Of a stretch of DNA of 64,000 bases, positions 27,123 to 38,172 are shown in pieces. A program made the position numbers and the translations under genes. This DNA is from Saccharothrix saharensis (GTDB lineage: Bacteria > Actinomycetota > Actinomycetes > Mycobacteriales > Pseudonocardiaceae), in contig NZ_VFPP01000001.1 of assembly GCF_006716745.1 (NCBI RefSeq), positions 3,596,001 to 3,660,000 on the forward strand. Reading direction: 5' to 3'. Each line of letters opens with the position of its first letter. The stretch's first letter is position 1. The notes beneath the pieces were generated by a model, which was not told where the DNA came from, did no database searches, and saw only the letters and a program-made list of their open reading frames with translations.

Positions 27123-28477
27123 GCCCGGAGGTGCTGCTGGGGTTCACCCAGGCGCTCGCGCTGACGATGAGCGTGGCGTTCGTGACGTACGTGCTGCTGA
27201 TCGTCGTGCCCTACCTGCGGTACGAGCCGCGACCGGTCGGGCGGGCCGCCGACTTCGAGTGGCACTTCCTGGTGCCGTGCCGGGACGAGGAAGCCGTCAT
27301 CGGCGAGACGGTCCGGTACCTGCGGGAGGCGTTCCCGGGCGCGCACGTGTGGGTGATCGACGACGACTCCGACGACGGCACGGCGCGGGTCGTGCGCGGG
27401 TTCCGCGACGACCGGAACGTCCACCTCGTGCAGCGGCGGCGGCCGCACGCGCGGACCGGCAAGGGAGACGCGCTCAACGACGCGTACCGCACGCTGAAGC
27501 TGTGGATGGGGCGGCACGCGGACGCCAGCCGGGCGGTGGTGGTCGTGGTGGACGCCGACGGGCGGCCCGCGCGGAACTGCCTGGACGTGTGCGCGGCGGG
27601 GCACCTGTTCGGCGACCCGGCGATCGGCGCGGTGCAGGTGGACGTGCGGATGGTCAACGCGGGCACGCGGCAGGAGGGCGTGCCGCGGTGGCGCGGGGTC
27701 CTCGGTGGCCTGCTGGTGCGGATGCAGGACCTGGAGTTCCGGACCGCGATCGCGGCGATCCAGCTCTCCCGGGGTGTGGCCGGGACGATCTCCATGGGCG
27801 GGAACGGGCAGTTCACCCGGTTGTCGGCGCTGGACTCGATCGCGGGGCCGGGCGGGCGGCCGTGGCGCGGGTCGTTGTTGGAGGACTTCGAGCTCGGGGT
27901 GCACCTGTTGACGGCGGGGTGGCGCACCGGGTTCAGCCTGGACGCGCACGTGCACCAGGAAGGGCTCTACAGCCTGCGGCGGTTCCTGGCGCAGCGCACC
28001 CGGTGGGGGCAGGGGACCATGCAGTGCCTGCGGTACGTGCGGCGGATCTGGGCGTCGTCGCACCTGTCGACGCTGGGCGCGGCGGAGATGCTGTACTACC
28101 TGGCCCAGCCGTGGATGCAGTTGCTGGGCACGCTCGTCTACCCCGTCCCGCTGCTCCTCCTGGGTCACCGCGCCGTGACCGCGCCGGGTGAGGTGTGGGC
28201 GTGGTTCGTCGAGGGCGCGTGGATCCTGTTCGCCGTGTACGGGATGTTCGGCCTGCTGCCGTTCGTGCTGTGGGGGCCGGTGTACAAGATCCGGTGTGCG
28301 CCCTCGATCGGCTGGGCGCGGGCGACCGGCTACGGGTTCGTGTACGCGATCTACATCTACACGTTCTACATCACGTCGTGGCGGGCGGTGGTCCGGCTGG
28401 CCCGCGGCCGCAACGGGTGGGCGAAGACGCGCCGCAACACCGAGCGGGTCACCGGTGACGTCGCACTGGACCACTAG
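27119..28477 (+). CDS. Membrane-bound processive family 2 glycosyltransferase
   Basis: A 452-residue enzyme. One membrane helix near residues 5-30 precedes the GT-A domain with WVIDDDSDDGTARV (UDP-binding Asp), VVVDADGRP (DxD), LLEDFELGVHL (catalytic base E-D) and QRTRWGQGTM (Q-x-x-R-W), the D,D,D,QxxRW set of cellulose/hyaluronan/PNAG-type synthases. Three or four C-terminal helices follow (about 330-430). It likely polymerises a hexose or HexNAc and exports the chain. Coupling to the exosortase gene (overlapping GTGA) parallels the exosortase-exopolysaccharide link known in Gram-negatives. Confidence 0.88.
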   Translation: MSPEVLLGFTQALALTMSVAFVTYVLLIVVPYLRYEPRPVGRAADFEWHFLVPCRDEEAVIGETVRYLREAFPGAHVWVIDDDSDDGTARVVRGFRDDRNVHLVQRRRPHARTGKGDALNDAYRTLKLWMGRHADASRAVVVVVDADGRPARNCLDVCAAGHLFGDPAIGAVQVDVRMVNAGTRQEGVPRWRGVLGGLLVRMQDLEFRTAIAAIQLSRGVAGTISMGGNGQFTRLSALDSIAGPGGRPWRGSLLEDFELGVHLLTAGWRTGFSLDAHVHQEGLYSLRRFLAQRTRWGQGTMQCLRYVRRIWASSHLSTLGAAEMLYYLAQPWMQLLGTLVYPVPLLLLGHRAVTAPGEVWAWFVEGAWILFAVYGMFGLLPFVLWGPVYKIRCAPSIGWARATGYGFVYAIYIYTFYITSWRAVVRLARGRNGWAKTRRNTERVTGDVALDH

Positions 28478-28496
28478 TCCTGCGTGAGATGGCCAA

Positions 28497-28543
28497 CTTT
28501 GTAGAGCCTCCACAAAGACCGGACCAGTGATCCCCGGTTAACC
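28497..28543. promoter_or_regulatory. Inverted repeats upstream of bioY
   Basis: CTTTGT (28497-28502) and ACAAAG (28512-28517) form a 6-bp inverted repeat with a 9-bp spacer, and GGTTAACC (28536-28543) is a further palindrome. They lie in the 100-bp leader of bioY and are candidate operators for a biotin-responsive repressor such as BirA or BioQ; no consensus match was confirmed. Confidence 0.35.
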
Positions 28544-28577
28544 TCCCCGTGCAGTCGATCCTCTGGGAGGTCCCAAA

Positions 28578-29153
28578 GTGTCCGTCCTCGCCGTTCCCGG
28601 CCGTCGCGCGGTGCTCGCCGACCTGGTCCCGGGTGCTCTCGCGCGTGACATCGCCCTGGTCGTCGCGGGCGCCGGGTTGACCGGCCTGGCCGCCCAGGTC
28701 GCGTTGCCGGTGCCGGGCAGCCCCGTGCCGATCACCGGCCAGACGTTCGCCGCCCTGCTGGTGGGCGCGGCGCTGGGCTGGCAGCGCGGCGGCGCGTCGA
28801 TGGTGCTGTACCTGATCGCCGGCGTGGCCGGTGTGCCGTGGTTCCAGGGCGGTTCGTCGGGCACGCCCGCGTCGCTCGGGTACGTAGTCGGCTTCGTGCT
28901 CGCCGGCGCGCTGGTCGGCCACCTCGCCGCCCGCGGTGGCGACCGGACGCCGTTGCGGACCGCCGGCACGATGGTCGTCGGCAACCTGGCGATCTACGCG
29001 TGCGGCGTGCCGTGGCTGATGGCCGCCGCCGGTGTCGGCTTCGGCAAGGCGCTGCAACTGGGCGTGACCCCGTTCCTGCTGGGTGACGCGCTGAAGATCG
29101 CCCTGGCCGCCGGCCTCCTACCCGCCACCTGGGCCCTGGTCAACCGCAAGTAA
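28578..29153 (+). CDS. bioY: Biotin transporter S-component BioY
   Basis: A 191-residue membrane protein with the BioY pattern: ALPVPGSPVPITGQTFAALLVGAALGWQRGG, YLIAGVAGVPWFQGG and GYVVGFVLAGALVGHLA in a six-helix arrangement. It binds biotin for import, usually with the ECF ATPases and T component (BioMN or a shared module). No ECF ATPase or T-component gene is in the neighbourhood, so it would use a shared module or act alone. GTG 28578 is used. Possible operators lie just upstream. Confidence 0.92.
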   Translation: MSVLAVPGRRAVLADLVPGALARDIALVVAGAGLTGLAAQVALPVPGSPVPITGQTFAALLVGAALGWQRGGASMVLYLIAGVAGVPWFQGGSSGTPASLGYVVGFVLAGALVGHLAARGGDRTPLRTAGTMVVGNLAIYACGVPWLMAAAGVGFGKALQLGVTPFLLGDALKIALAAGLLPATWALVNRK

Positions 29154-29157
29154 CCCC

Positions 29158-29222
29158 GAGAGTCACACGTTCGGCGCGCGAGAGTCCTGCGTCGGAACAC
29201 CTGAATCCAACGCTCAGCACGC
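29158..29222. repeat. Degenerate copies of the 22-bp repeat
   Basis: CGAGAGTCACACGTTCGGCG and a second unit CGAGAGTCCTGCGTCGG, followed by CTGAATCCAACGCTCAG, start 4 bp after the bioY stop. They are recognisable but diverged relatives of the array units at 9.8, 19.7, 23.3, 31.3 and 48.4 kb. Here the flanking genes are in tandem, not convergent. Confidence 0.55.
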
Positions 29223-29272
29223 GGTGGGGTGTCCGACCCGGGGTGACGGTCCGGGCGGGTACGGTCTTCGCC

Positions 29273-31300
29273 GTGCCCGCCACCACCGCGATCCCCGACA
29301 CCAGGACGTTGCTCGCCGTCGCCGTGGAGGCGGTGGGCGGAGCCGAACGCCAGGGTCAGCTCGAGATGGCCGAGGCCGTCGAACGGGCGATCCGGACCGG
29401 CGAGCACCTGGCCGTGCAGGCGGGCACCGGCACCGGCAAGTCGCTGGCCTACCTGGTGCCGTCGCTGCGGCACGCCGTCGCCGAGGAGTCGACGGTCGTC
29501 ATCTCCACCGCGACGATCGCCCTGCAACGCCAGCTCGTCGACCGCGACCTGCCGCGACTGGCCAAGGCGTTGCGCAAGGAACTGGGGCGCGAGCCGCGGT
29601 TCGCCATCCTCAAGGGCCGCCGCAACTACCTGTGCATGCACCGCCTGCACACCGGCGCGCCGGACGAGCCGGAGGACGCGGGCCTGTTCGACCCGTTCGC
29701 CGTGTCCAAGATGGGCCGCGAGGTCAAGCGGCTGCACGAGTGGTCGTCCGACACCGAGACCGGTGACCGCGACGAGCTCGTCCCCGGCGTCACGGACCAG
29801 GCGTGGCGGCAGGTCTCGGTGACCGCGCGCGAGTGCCTGGGCGTGAACAAGTGCCCGATCGGCGTCGACTGCTTCGCCGAGAAAGCGCGCGCCGAAGCGG
29901 GCCGGGCCGACGTCGTGGTCACCAACCACGCGATGCTCGCCGTGGACGCGCTGGAGGGCTACCAGGTCCTGCCCGACCACGACGTGGTCGTGATCGACGA
30001 GGCGCACGACCTGGTCGACCGCGTCACGTCGGTGGCCACGGAGGAGCTGAGCGCGTCCCTGGTCGCCACGGCCGCGCGGCGCTGCGGGCGGCTCATCGAC
30101 CAGGGCGTGGCCGACCGGATGGCCGAGGCGAGCGACGGTCTGGCGATGATCCTGGAGGAGCTGCCGCCGGGGCGGCTCGACAGCCTGCCCCAGGCGTTGG
30201 CGGGCGCGTTGCGCGCGACGAAGGACGCGGCGCACGCGTGCATCACGTCGTTGGGGCCGGAGCGCAAGGAGGACGTCGACGGGGCGACGTCGCGGAAGTT
30301 GGCGCTCTCGCTGCTGGACGACGTGCACGACTGCGCGGCGCGGATCCTGGGAGCTTTCGACGAGGACCACGACGTGGTCTGGGTGTCGGGTGACTTCGCG
30401 GACCGGAACAAGCCGCCGTCGTTGCGGGTCGCGCCGTTGGGTGTCGGTGGGTTGCTGCGGGAGCGGTTGTTCGGGAAGCGGACCACGGTCCTGACGTCGG
30501 CGACGTTGACGTTGGGCGGGACGTTCGACACGTTGGCGCGGCAGTGGGGGCTGCCGGCCGCGTCCGGGGCGCGCAAGGCCGAGGGGACGGCGACGGACAA
30601 GGAGCCGCCGTCGGACGTGAGCGGACCGCGGTGGACCGGGTTGGACGTCGGGTCGCCGTTCGAGCACGGCAGCAGCGGGATCCTGTACGTGGCGCGGCAC
30701 CTGCCGCCGCCGGGGCGCGACGGGCTGCCACCGTCCTATGTGGACGAGATCGAGGGTCTGGTCAACGCGGCGGGTGGACGCACGTTGGGCCTGTTCTCGT
30801 CGATGCGTGCGGCGAAGGCGGCGGCGGAGGCGTTGCGGGGCAAGGTGGACCACCCCGTGCTGTGCCAGGGTGACGATGCCACGGGGCAGTTGGTGAAGCG
30901 GTTCGCCGAGGACGTGCGGACGTGCCTGTTCGGCACCTTGTCGTTGTGGCAGGGCGTGGACGTGCCGGGGCCGTCGCTGTCGCTGGTGGTGATGGACCGC
31001 ATCCCGTTCCCGCGGCCGGACGACCCGTTGGCGTCGGCCCGGCAGAAGGCCGTGGAGTCGCGTGGCGGCAACGGTTTCCTCACCGTGGCGGCGACGCACG
31101 CGGCGTTGCTGCTGGCCCAGGGCGCGGGGCGGCTGCTGCGTTCGATGAACGACAAGGGCGTGGTGGCGATCCTCGACCCGCGCTTGGCGACGGCCCGTTA
31201 CGGCGGGTTCCTGCGTGCCTCGCTGCCGCCGTTCTGGACGACGTACGACCCGGAGGTCGTGCGGGCGGCGCTCAAGCGGCTCGACGCGACCAACAACTGA
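29273..31300 (+). CDS. dinG: DinG-family ATP-dependent helicase (Rv1329c-like)
   Basis: A 675-residue superfamily 2 helicase of the XPD/DinG group. Walker A AGTGTGKSLAYLVPSL is near residue 50, Walker B/DEAH in VVVIDEAHDLVDRV, and motif VI in QGAGRLLRSMNDKGVV. Four cysteines in the iron-sulfur region (NYLC, ARECLG, NKC, VDC) are placed as in XPD-type 4Fe-4S domains. It unwinds 5' overhang DNA and R-loops in repair. The start may be GTG 29273 or GTG 29243; the former is closer to the conserved part. Repeat units flank it on both sides. Confidence 0.93.
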   Translation: MPATTAIPDTRTLLAVAVEAVGGAERQGQLEMAEAVERAIRTGEHLAVQAGTGTGKSLAYLVPSLRHAVAEESTVVISTATIALQRQLVDRDLPRLAKALRKELGREPRFAILKGRRNYLCMHRLHTGAPDEPEDAGLFDPFAVSKMGREVKRLHEWSSDTETGDRDELVPGVTDQAWRQVSVTARECLGVNKCPIGVDCFAEKARAEAGRADVVVTNHAMLAVDALEGYQVLPDHDVVVIDEAHDLVDRVTSVATEELSASLVATAARRCGRLIDQGVADRMAEASDGLAMILEELPPGRLDSLPQALAGALRATKDAAHACITSLGPERKEDVDGATSRKLALSLLDDVHDCAARILGAFDEDHDVVWVSGDFADRNKPPSLRVAPLGVGGLLRERLFGKRTTVLTSATLTLGGTFDTLARQWGLPAASGARKAEGTATDKEPPSDVSGPRWTGLDVGSPFEHGSSGILYVARHLPPPGRDGLPPSYVDEIEGLVNAAGGRTLGLFSSMRAAKAAAEALRGKVDHPVLCQGDDATGQLVKRFAEDVRTCLFGTLSLWQGVDVPGPSLSLVVMDRIPFPRPDDPLASARQKAVESRGGNGFLTVAATHAALLLAQGAGRLLRSMNDKGVVAILDPRLATARYGGFLRASLPPFWTTYDPEVVRAALKRLDATNN

Positions 31301-31317
31301 CGACGTTTCCGCAGGTC

Positions 31318-31389
31318 GCGTGTTCTGAGCGTTGAATTCACGTGTTCTGGACGTAGGACTCTCGGGGTCTGGAGGTTCGACTCTCGGGG
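31318..31389. repeat. 22-bp repeat array (inverted-orientation units) between convergent genes
   Basis: Three units in one orientation: CTGAGCGTTGAATTC, CTGGACGTAGGACTCTC and CTGGAGGTTCGACTCTC, each about 22 bp. They run up to the stop codon of the convergent phospholipase D-like gene (stop complement at 31390-31392). The dinG stop lies at 31300. Confidence 0.8.
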
Positions 31390-32799
31390 TCAGCCGTCGA
31401 CGAGGAGGCCGCGCAGCGGGCCTTGGAGGCGGCCGGCGCGGCGGGAGACGCCCGGGAGGGCGGTCAGGCGGTGCTCGCCCGGGGCGGTCAGGGTCGGGCG
31501 CCAGAGGGTGTCCACGACCTCGTGGGCGGGGCCGGTGATGGTGGAGATCGGGCGTTGCAGGTGTTCCGACCACAGGCGCAGGCGGGTGTCGCGGGCCACG
31601 GCGGGGTCGTCGGTGACGACGTTGACCTCCGTGTCGTTGAACAGCGAGTGCTCGTTCAGGTTGGCCGAGCCGATGCTCAGCCACCGGTCGTCCACGATGG
31701 CCAGCTTGGCGTGCACGTAGACCGACGACGACGTCACGCCGTCGTGCGAGGACAGGGTGGCGGCGACCAGGCGGTGGTTGCCGTCGTCGGCGTCCAGCAG
31801 CCGACCGAGCTGGCCGCGGGTGGTGTCCGCGCCGTTGCTCGGCTTGCGCGGGAGGACCAGCACGACCCGGAAGTCCGGGTGCGGTGGCTCGCGGAGCTTC
31901 GAGAGCAGGACCTCCGTGATCTCCGGTGACCACAGGAACTGGTTCTCGACGTAGACCAGGCGCTCCGCCGAGCGCAGGGCGCGCAGGTAGGAGTCGAGCA
32001 GGCTGAACTCGCCGCGCGGGCAGAAGTCGTAGGTGCGCTCCGGGATCGTCCGCACGAGCTGCGCCGAGGACGACCCGACCGGAGCGGGCGGGGACACCTC
32101 CGGCAGCTCCTCGCCCGCGATCTCCTGCCAGCGGCTGCGGAAGTGCTCGGCCACGTCGGCGACGATCGGGCCGCGCAGGCGCGTCCCGATGTCGTGCCAG
32201 CCCAGCGGCTCGCGCGGCGGGTGCTCGGCGGTGTCGTGGCGGTCGCCCTCCACGGCGGTCAGGTCCATGCCGCCGACGAACGCCACCTCGTCGTCCACGA
32301 TGACGATCTTCTCGTGGTGGCAGTGCAACGTGCGCTCGCGCGCGTCGATCTCGCACCGCACCGCGCTGTCCCGGGTGAACTCGCGCTTGCTCGCCAGCAC
32401 CCGCTTGCGCGTCGGCTCGAACATCGGCACCGGCGGCCCCGCCCACAGCAGCACCCGCACGGGCACCCGGGACGCGGCCGACGCCAGCAGGTCGCGCAAC
32501 GTCGGCGAGCCCGGTTCCCGGGTCAGCCGGAAGTCCGGGCTCGCGCACCACCCCGCCAGGTGCACGGACTTCTTCGCCGACGCGATCGCCGACGCGATGG
32601 CGGGCAGCACCTCGTGCCCGTCCACCAGCACCTCGACCTGGTTGCCGTCGCGCACCGGCCGCCGCGGCGTCCACCGGCCGTCCTCGCCGGCGAACGCCGA
32701 ACCCCACCCCAGCTTGCGCAGCCGTCTCGCGTGGTGCGCGCACAGCAGGCTCTCCAGCCCGTCCCCGAGCTTGGCGTCGAGCACGTCCAACAGGCTCAC
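31390..32799 (-). CDS. Phospholipase D-like protein with two HKD motifs
   Basis: A 469-residue protein with two PLD domains. The first HKD motif is CHHEKIVIVDDEVAFVGG (about residue 160) and the second is YVHAKLAIVDDRWLSIGSAN (about 365), together forming one active site that hydrolyses or transfers phosphodiesters. No signal peptide or transmembrane helix is seen, so it is probably cytoplasmic or peripherally bound; substrates could be phospholipids or nucleic acid. GTG 32799 starts it. Convergent with dinG across a repeat array. Confidence 0.88.
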   Translation of the reverse strand: MSLLDVLDAKLGDGLESLLCAHHARRLRKLGWGSAFAGEDGRWTPRRPVRDGNQVEVLVDGHEVLPAIASAIASAKKSVHLAGWCASPDFRLTREPGSPTLRDLLASAASRVPVRVLLWAGPPVPMFEPTRKRVLASKREFTRDSAVRCEIDARERTLHCHHEKIVIVDDEVAFVGGMDLTAVEGDRHDTAEHPPREPLGWHDIGTRLRGPIVADVAEHFRSRWQEIAGEELPEVSPPAPVGSSSAQLVRTIPERTYDFCPRGEFSLLDSYLRALRSAERLVYVENQFLWSPEITEVLLSKLREPPHPDFRVVLVLPRKPSNGADTTRGQLGRLLDADDGNHRLVAATLSSHDGVTSSSVYVHAKLAIVDDRWLSIGSANLNEHSLFNDTEVNVVTDDPAVARDTRLRLWSEHLQRPISTITGPAHEVVDTLWRPTLTAPGEHRLTALPGVSRRAGRLQGPLRGLLVDG

Positions 32800-32824
32800 G
32801 CCGGAGATGGTTACCGCAAAGCGG

Positions 32825-34764
<1,940 letters not shown>

Positions 34765-34777
34765 CTATGCCAGACAG

Positions 34778-34819
34778 CGGCGAGCCCCGACGACCGGGAA
34801 CGGTCGTCGGGGCTCGCCG
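34778..34819. terminator. Strong 18-bp hairpin after ctaD
   Basis: An 18-bp perfect stem (34778-34795 with 34802-34819, arms beginning CGGCGAGCCCCG) has a 6-nt loop. It lies between the ctaD stop (34846) and the serB start (34755) and should terminate ctaD transcription on the minus strand. Confidence 0.9.
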
Positions 34820-34845
34820 TTGAACCTGCGCTCAGGTTACAAGCG

Positions 34846-36633
34846 TTACTTGTGGTCGCTCTCGGTGTCCTCCGACGCTGTGCCCGATTGCACAGCCGCG
34901 GCGGCCACCTCGGACGGCGCGGGCTTGGCGTCCTCGTGCGCGATCGCCTTGCCGGTGAACGTCACGTGCGCCTCGCTGTGCAGCCGCTCGATCATGTGCG
35001 GGTAGTGCAGCTCGAACGCCGGGCGCACCGAGCGGATGCGCGGCAGCTCGGTGAAGTTGTGCCGCGGCGGCGGGCAGGAGGTCGCCCACTCCAGCGAGTT
35101 GCCGAAGCCCCACGGGTCGTCGACCTTCACGGTCTCGCCGTAGCGGTAGCTCTTGAACACGTTCCAGATGAACGGCAGCGTGGACGCGCCCAGGATGTAC
35201 GCGCCGATCGTGGAGATCGTGTTCAGCGTGGTGAAGCCGTCGCTGGGCAGGTAGTCCGCGTACCGGCGCGGCATGCCCTCGTTGCCCAGCCAGTGCTGCA
35301 CCAGGAACGTGGCGTGGAAGCCGAGGAACGTGGTCCAGAAGTGGAGCTTGCCCAGCGGCTCGTCCATCATCCGGCCGGTGATCTTCGGGAACCAGAAGTA
35401 GATGCCCGCGAAGGTGGCGAACACGATCGTGCCGTACAGCACGTAGTGGAAGTGCGCGACGACGAAGTACGTGTCCGACACGTGGAAGTCGATCGCCGGC
35501 GCGGCCAGCAGGATGCCGGACAGACCGCCGAAGAGGAACGTGACGATGAAGCCGATGCTGAACAGCATCGGGGTCTCGAACGTCAGCTGCCCCTTCCACA
35601 TCGTGCCGATCCAGTTGAAGAACTTGATGCCGGTCGGCACGGCGATCAGGAACGTCATGAACGCGAAGAACGGCAGCAGCACCGCGCCGGTGGCGTACAT
35701 GTGGTGCGCCCACACGGCCACGGACAGCGCCGCGATGCCCAGCGTCGCGTAGACCAGGCCGTTGTAGCCGAAGATCGGCTTGCGGCTGAACACCGGGAAG
35801 ATCTCCGACACGATGCCGAAGAACGGCAGCGCGACGATGTAGACCTCGGGGTGGCCGAAGAACCAGAACAGGTGCTGCCACAGGATCACGCCGCCGTTGG
35901 CGGGGTCGAACACGTGCGCACCCAGGTGGCGGTCGGCCAGCAGGCCCAGCAGCGCGGCGGTCAGGATCGGGAACGCCAGCAGCACCAGCACGGACGTCAC
36001 CAGGATGTTCCAGGTGAAGATCGGCATGCGGAACATGGTCATGCCGGGCGCCCGCAGGCAGACCACGGTGGTGATCATGTTGACCGCGCCGAGGATGGTG
36101 CCGAGACCACCGACGACCAGGCCGGAGATCCACAGGTCGGCGCCGACGCCGGGCGAGTGGATGGCGTTGGACAGCGGGGTGTAGGCGAACCAGCCGAAGT
36201 CGGCCGCGCCGCCCGGCGTGAGGAAGCCCGCCATCACGATCAGGCCGCCGAACAGGTACAGCCAGTACGAGAAGGCGTTCAGCCGCGGGAACGCCACGTC
36301 CGGCGAACCGATCTGCAGCGGCAGGATGAAGTTGGCGAAACCGAACACGATCGGCGTCGCGTAGAGCAGCAGCATCACCGTGCCGTGCATGGTGAACAGC
36401 TGGTTGAACTGCTCCTGCGACAGGAACTGCATGCCCGGTCGGGCCAGCTCGGTCCGCATCAGCATGGCCATCGCGCCGCCCACCATGAAGAAGGCGAACG
36501 AGGTGACCAGGTACATGATCCCGATCTGCTTGTGGTCCGTGGTGCGGAACATCCGCAGCAGGAACGAACCCTTGACCGCCTCGCGAGTCCCGAAGGGCCG
36601 CGTTGCGATCGGCTGCGGGGCTACGGCCGTCAC
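34846..36633 (-). CDS. ctaD: Cytochrome c oxidase subunit I
   Basis: A 595-residue heme-copper oxidase subunit with 12 hydrophobic helices. The heme a ligand lies in [10 protein letters not shown], CuB ligands in [10 protein letters not shown] (His-Tyr pair) and WAHHMYATG, and the a3/a ligands in [11 protein letters not shown]. It reduces O2 to water in the aa3 (bcc-aa3) respiratory chain. The GTG at 36633 was chosen: it follows AGGAGG (complement at 36638-36643) and gives VTAVAP, close to the mycobacterial N-terminus; an upstream ATG at 36663 lacks a ribosome binding site. The usual partner subunits are not adjacent in this window. Confidence 0.96.
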   Translation of the reverse strand: MTAVAPQPIATRPFGTREAVKGSFLLRMFRTTDHKQIGIMYLVTSFAFFMVGGAMAMLMRTELARPGMQFLSQEQFNQLFTMHGTVMLLLYATPIVFGFANFILPLQIGSPDVAFPRLNAFSYWLYLFGGLIVMAGFLTPGGAADFGWFAYTPLSNAIHSPGVGADLWISGLVVGGLGTILGAVNMITTVVCLRAPGMTMFRMPIFTWNILVTSVLVLLAFPILTAALLGLLADRHLGAHVFDPANGGVILWQHLFWFFGHPEVYIVALPFFGIVSEIFPVFSRKPIFGYNGLVYATLGIAALSVAVWAHHMYATGAVLLPFFAFMTFLIAVPTGIKFFNWIGTMWKGQLTFETPMLFSIGFIVTFLFGGLSGILLAAPAIDFHVSDTYFVVAHFHYVLYGTIVFATFAGIYFWFPKITGRMMDEPLGKLHFWTTFLGFHATFLVQHWLGNEGMPRRYADYLPSDGFTTLNTISTIGAYILGASTLPFIWNVFKSYRYGETVKVDDPWGFGNSLEWATSCPPPRHNFTELPRIRSVRPAFELHYPHMIERLHSEAHVTFTGKAIAHEDAKPAPSEVAAAAVQSGTASEDTESDHK

Positions 36634-36800
36634 GGTGCCTCCTGCACTGTCTGGTTCTGGCATTGCCGGTGGGTGGCGCCGCCGGCTCATCGGATCGTAG
36701 ACGGCGCTGTTCCGGGAGGCGCGGCTGGGCTGCGCCTGATCACGCCGCCTCCGGCGTCGTGGGCCCGGTCGCCGGGGAGTCGGTCGTGCGCGCGCTGATT

Positions 36801-36891
36801 CCCGGCGATCGGGGAGCGTGATCGCCGGGGACGGGGGCGCGAACGGCCGACGCGACCCCGTCGGGCCGTCGGCCGGGCGGGGTCGCGTCGG
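36801..36891. terminator. Two stacked hairpins downstream of the LANTG gene
   Basis: CCCGGCGATC (36801-36810) pairs with GATCGCCGGG (36820-36829). CCGACGCGACCCC (36847-36859) pairs with GGGGTCGCGTCGG (36879-36891). Both lie between the stop of the LANTG gene (36951, minus strand) and the ctaD promoter, in a 317-bp gap, and are likely tandem terminators. Confidence 0.7.
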
Positions 36892-36950
36892 TGTTGTTCG
36901 AGGTAGATCGGGTGGCGCGGTCGGTCAGGTGCGGAGCGGGCGCGCGAGGG

Positions 36951-37676
36951 TCAGCGGCGCAGGAGGGTGCGCAGCTTGGGCGAGGCGACGAAGGCCGCGC
37001 CCGCGGCGACCAGGGCGAGCCCGACGACGAGCATCCAGCCGCCGCTGAAGCCGGTGTTGGCCAAATCACTGTCGTCGGCACCCACGACGGCGGCCGGGGC
37101 CGAGGTGGTGGTCGGGGTGACGGCGACCGAGTCCGTCGTGGTCGTCGTCGGGGCGGTCTCGTCGGTGGTGGTCACCGGCGTTGAGGAGGTGGTGGAGGCC
37201 GGGGCGGTCGTGGTCGTGGTGACCGCGTCGTCCTTCTCCGCGCAGAAGAACCAGTGGCTGATCCCGGCCGGCTTGCCGTTCTTGTTGAGCGGCGCGTGCA
37301 GGTCGACCCAGGCGAGTTCGCCGAGCTTCCCGGCGGTGTAGACGTTGTAGCCGTCGCCGCCCTTCACCACGACACCGGTCACGGTGTAGCCCTCGAGACC
37401 ACCGGTGATGGTGAGGTGGGTCTCGGTCCGGGTGCTGGGCAGCGTCGGCGCGCCCTGCTCGTCCTCCTCGTCGAACGCCTCGCCGGTCAGGCCGGCCTTG
37501 GCGCACGCGCCGTCGTGGTCCCACTCCAGGTTCTTGGCGGCCGAGACGGCGCGCGTGTCCCCCGCCGGCGGCGGGGTGTCGCCGGGCGAGGCCGAAGCGG
37601 TGCCGCCCAGCAGGCCGGTGGCGCTCAGGGCGAGCAGGGCGGCTGCTCCGAGAAGACGGCGGGTGGTGTTGCGCAT
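36951..37676 (-). CDS. Sortase-anchored (LANTG) surface protein
   Basis: A 241-residue cell-wall protein. The signal peptide ends near ASASPG (about residue 30). A globular domain (about 40-150) with HDGACAKAGL and SHWFFCAEKD contains two cysteines. A long Thr/Ser/Ala linker (about 150-205) is followed by the sorting signal ADDSDLANTGFSGGW (LANTG), a hydrophobic helix and KLRTLLRR. LAxTG motifs are used by class E sortases in actinobacteria. ATG 37676 fits the signal peptide. Just upstream, 37823-37963 encodes a shrunken relative. The function of the globular domain is not known. Confidence 0.85.
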   Translation of the reverse strand: MRNTTRRLLGAAALLALSATGLLGGTASASPGDTPPPAGDTRAVSAAKNLEWDHDGACAKAGLTGEAFDEEDEQGAPTLPSTRTETHLTITGGLEGYTVTGVVVKGGDGYNVYTAGKLGELAWVDLHAPLNKNGKPAGISHWFFCAEKDDAVTTTTTAPASTTSSTPVTTTDETAPTTTTTDSVAVTPTTTSAPAAVVGADDSDLANTGFSGGWMLVVGLALVAAGAAFVASPKLRTLLRR

Positions 37677-37822
37677 GGTGCTGCTCCGCGGGTTCGAGGG
37701 CTGACCGGGGGATGGAACTACACCGGACGTCCCTCTATCGAGATAGCCCATTCAGATGACGCGGGTTGCCGTCGATTCGTTACGCGGTGGTGATGTTGCC
37801 GGTCGGTAACCCGTTCGGCCGG

Positions 37823-37963
37823 TCAGCGGCGGAGGAGCCTGCGCAGCTCCGGGGCGGCGAGGAACGCCAGGTCGTCATCCTCGGGGGGTGGCGCGGTGGT
37901 CGCCGGCGGCGATGACGGCGGCGACGGTACTGCTTCGAACAGGGTGCGACTGGTCGTGCGCAT
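37823..37963 (-). pseudogene. 46-residue remnant of a LAxTG surface protein
   Basis: A short frame begins MRTTSRTLFEAV, close to the MRNTTRRLLGAA start of the neighbouring LANTG protein, and ends with DDDLAFLAAPELRRLLRR, close to its ADDSDLA... plus AFVASPKLRTLLRR end. The middle, including the LANTG motif and membrane helix, is missing; a Pro/Thr linker (VPSPPSSPPATTAPPPE) joins the two ends. The pattern is best explained as a duplicated gene that lost its centre. Whether the 46-residue peptide is made is unknown. Confidence 0.55.
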
Positions 37964-38172
37964 GGTCTCCGCATGGCTCGATGTGGCGTTCGGCGGAACG
38001 GGCTGCTCCGTGGACGCGTATCGCGTTAGCCCGTTCGCATGGTGCAGGCCGAGGCGAAAGCGTGATGTGAGGTCGCTGGGAATCGACGGAAGTCACCCGC
38101 GGCGGGGAGGCTGGAGACCTTTACCGAACCCGAACACGGTCCTGCCCTGCTCGCGGCCGGGCGCGTGCCACG

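Noticed and set aside
28478..28577. Possible riboswitch upstream of bioY
   Set aside because: The leader is only 100 bp and shows two short inverted repeats but no multi-stem structure that I can match to a known riboswitch class.
28994..32743. Open frame of about 1,249 codons on the minus strand
   Set aside because: It lies antisense to dinG and in a different minus-strand frame from the phospholipase D gene; composition is Arg/Pro/Ala-rich with no motifs, as expected from the third-position GC bias of the real genes.
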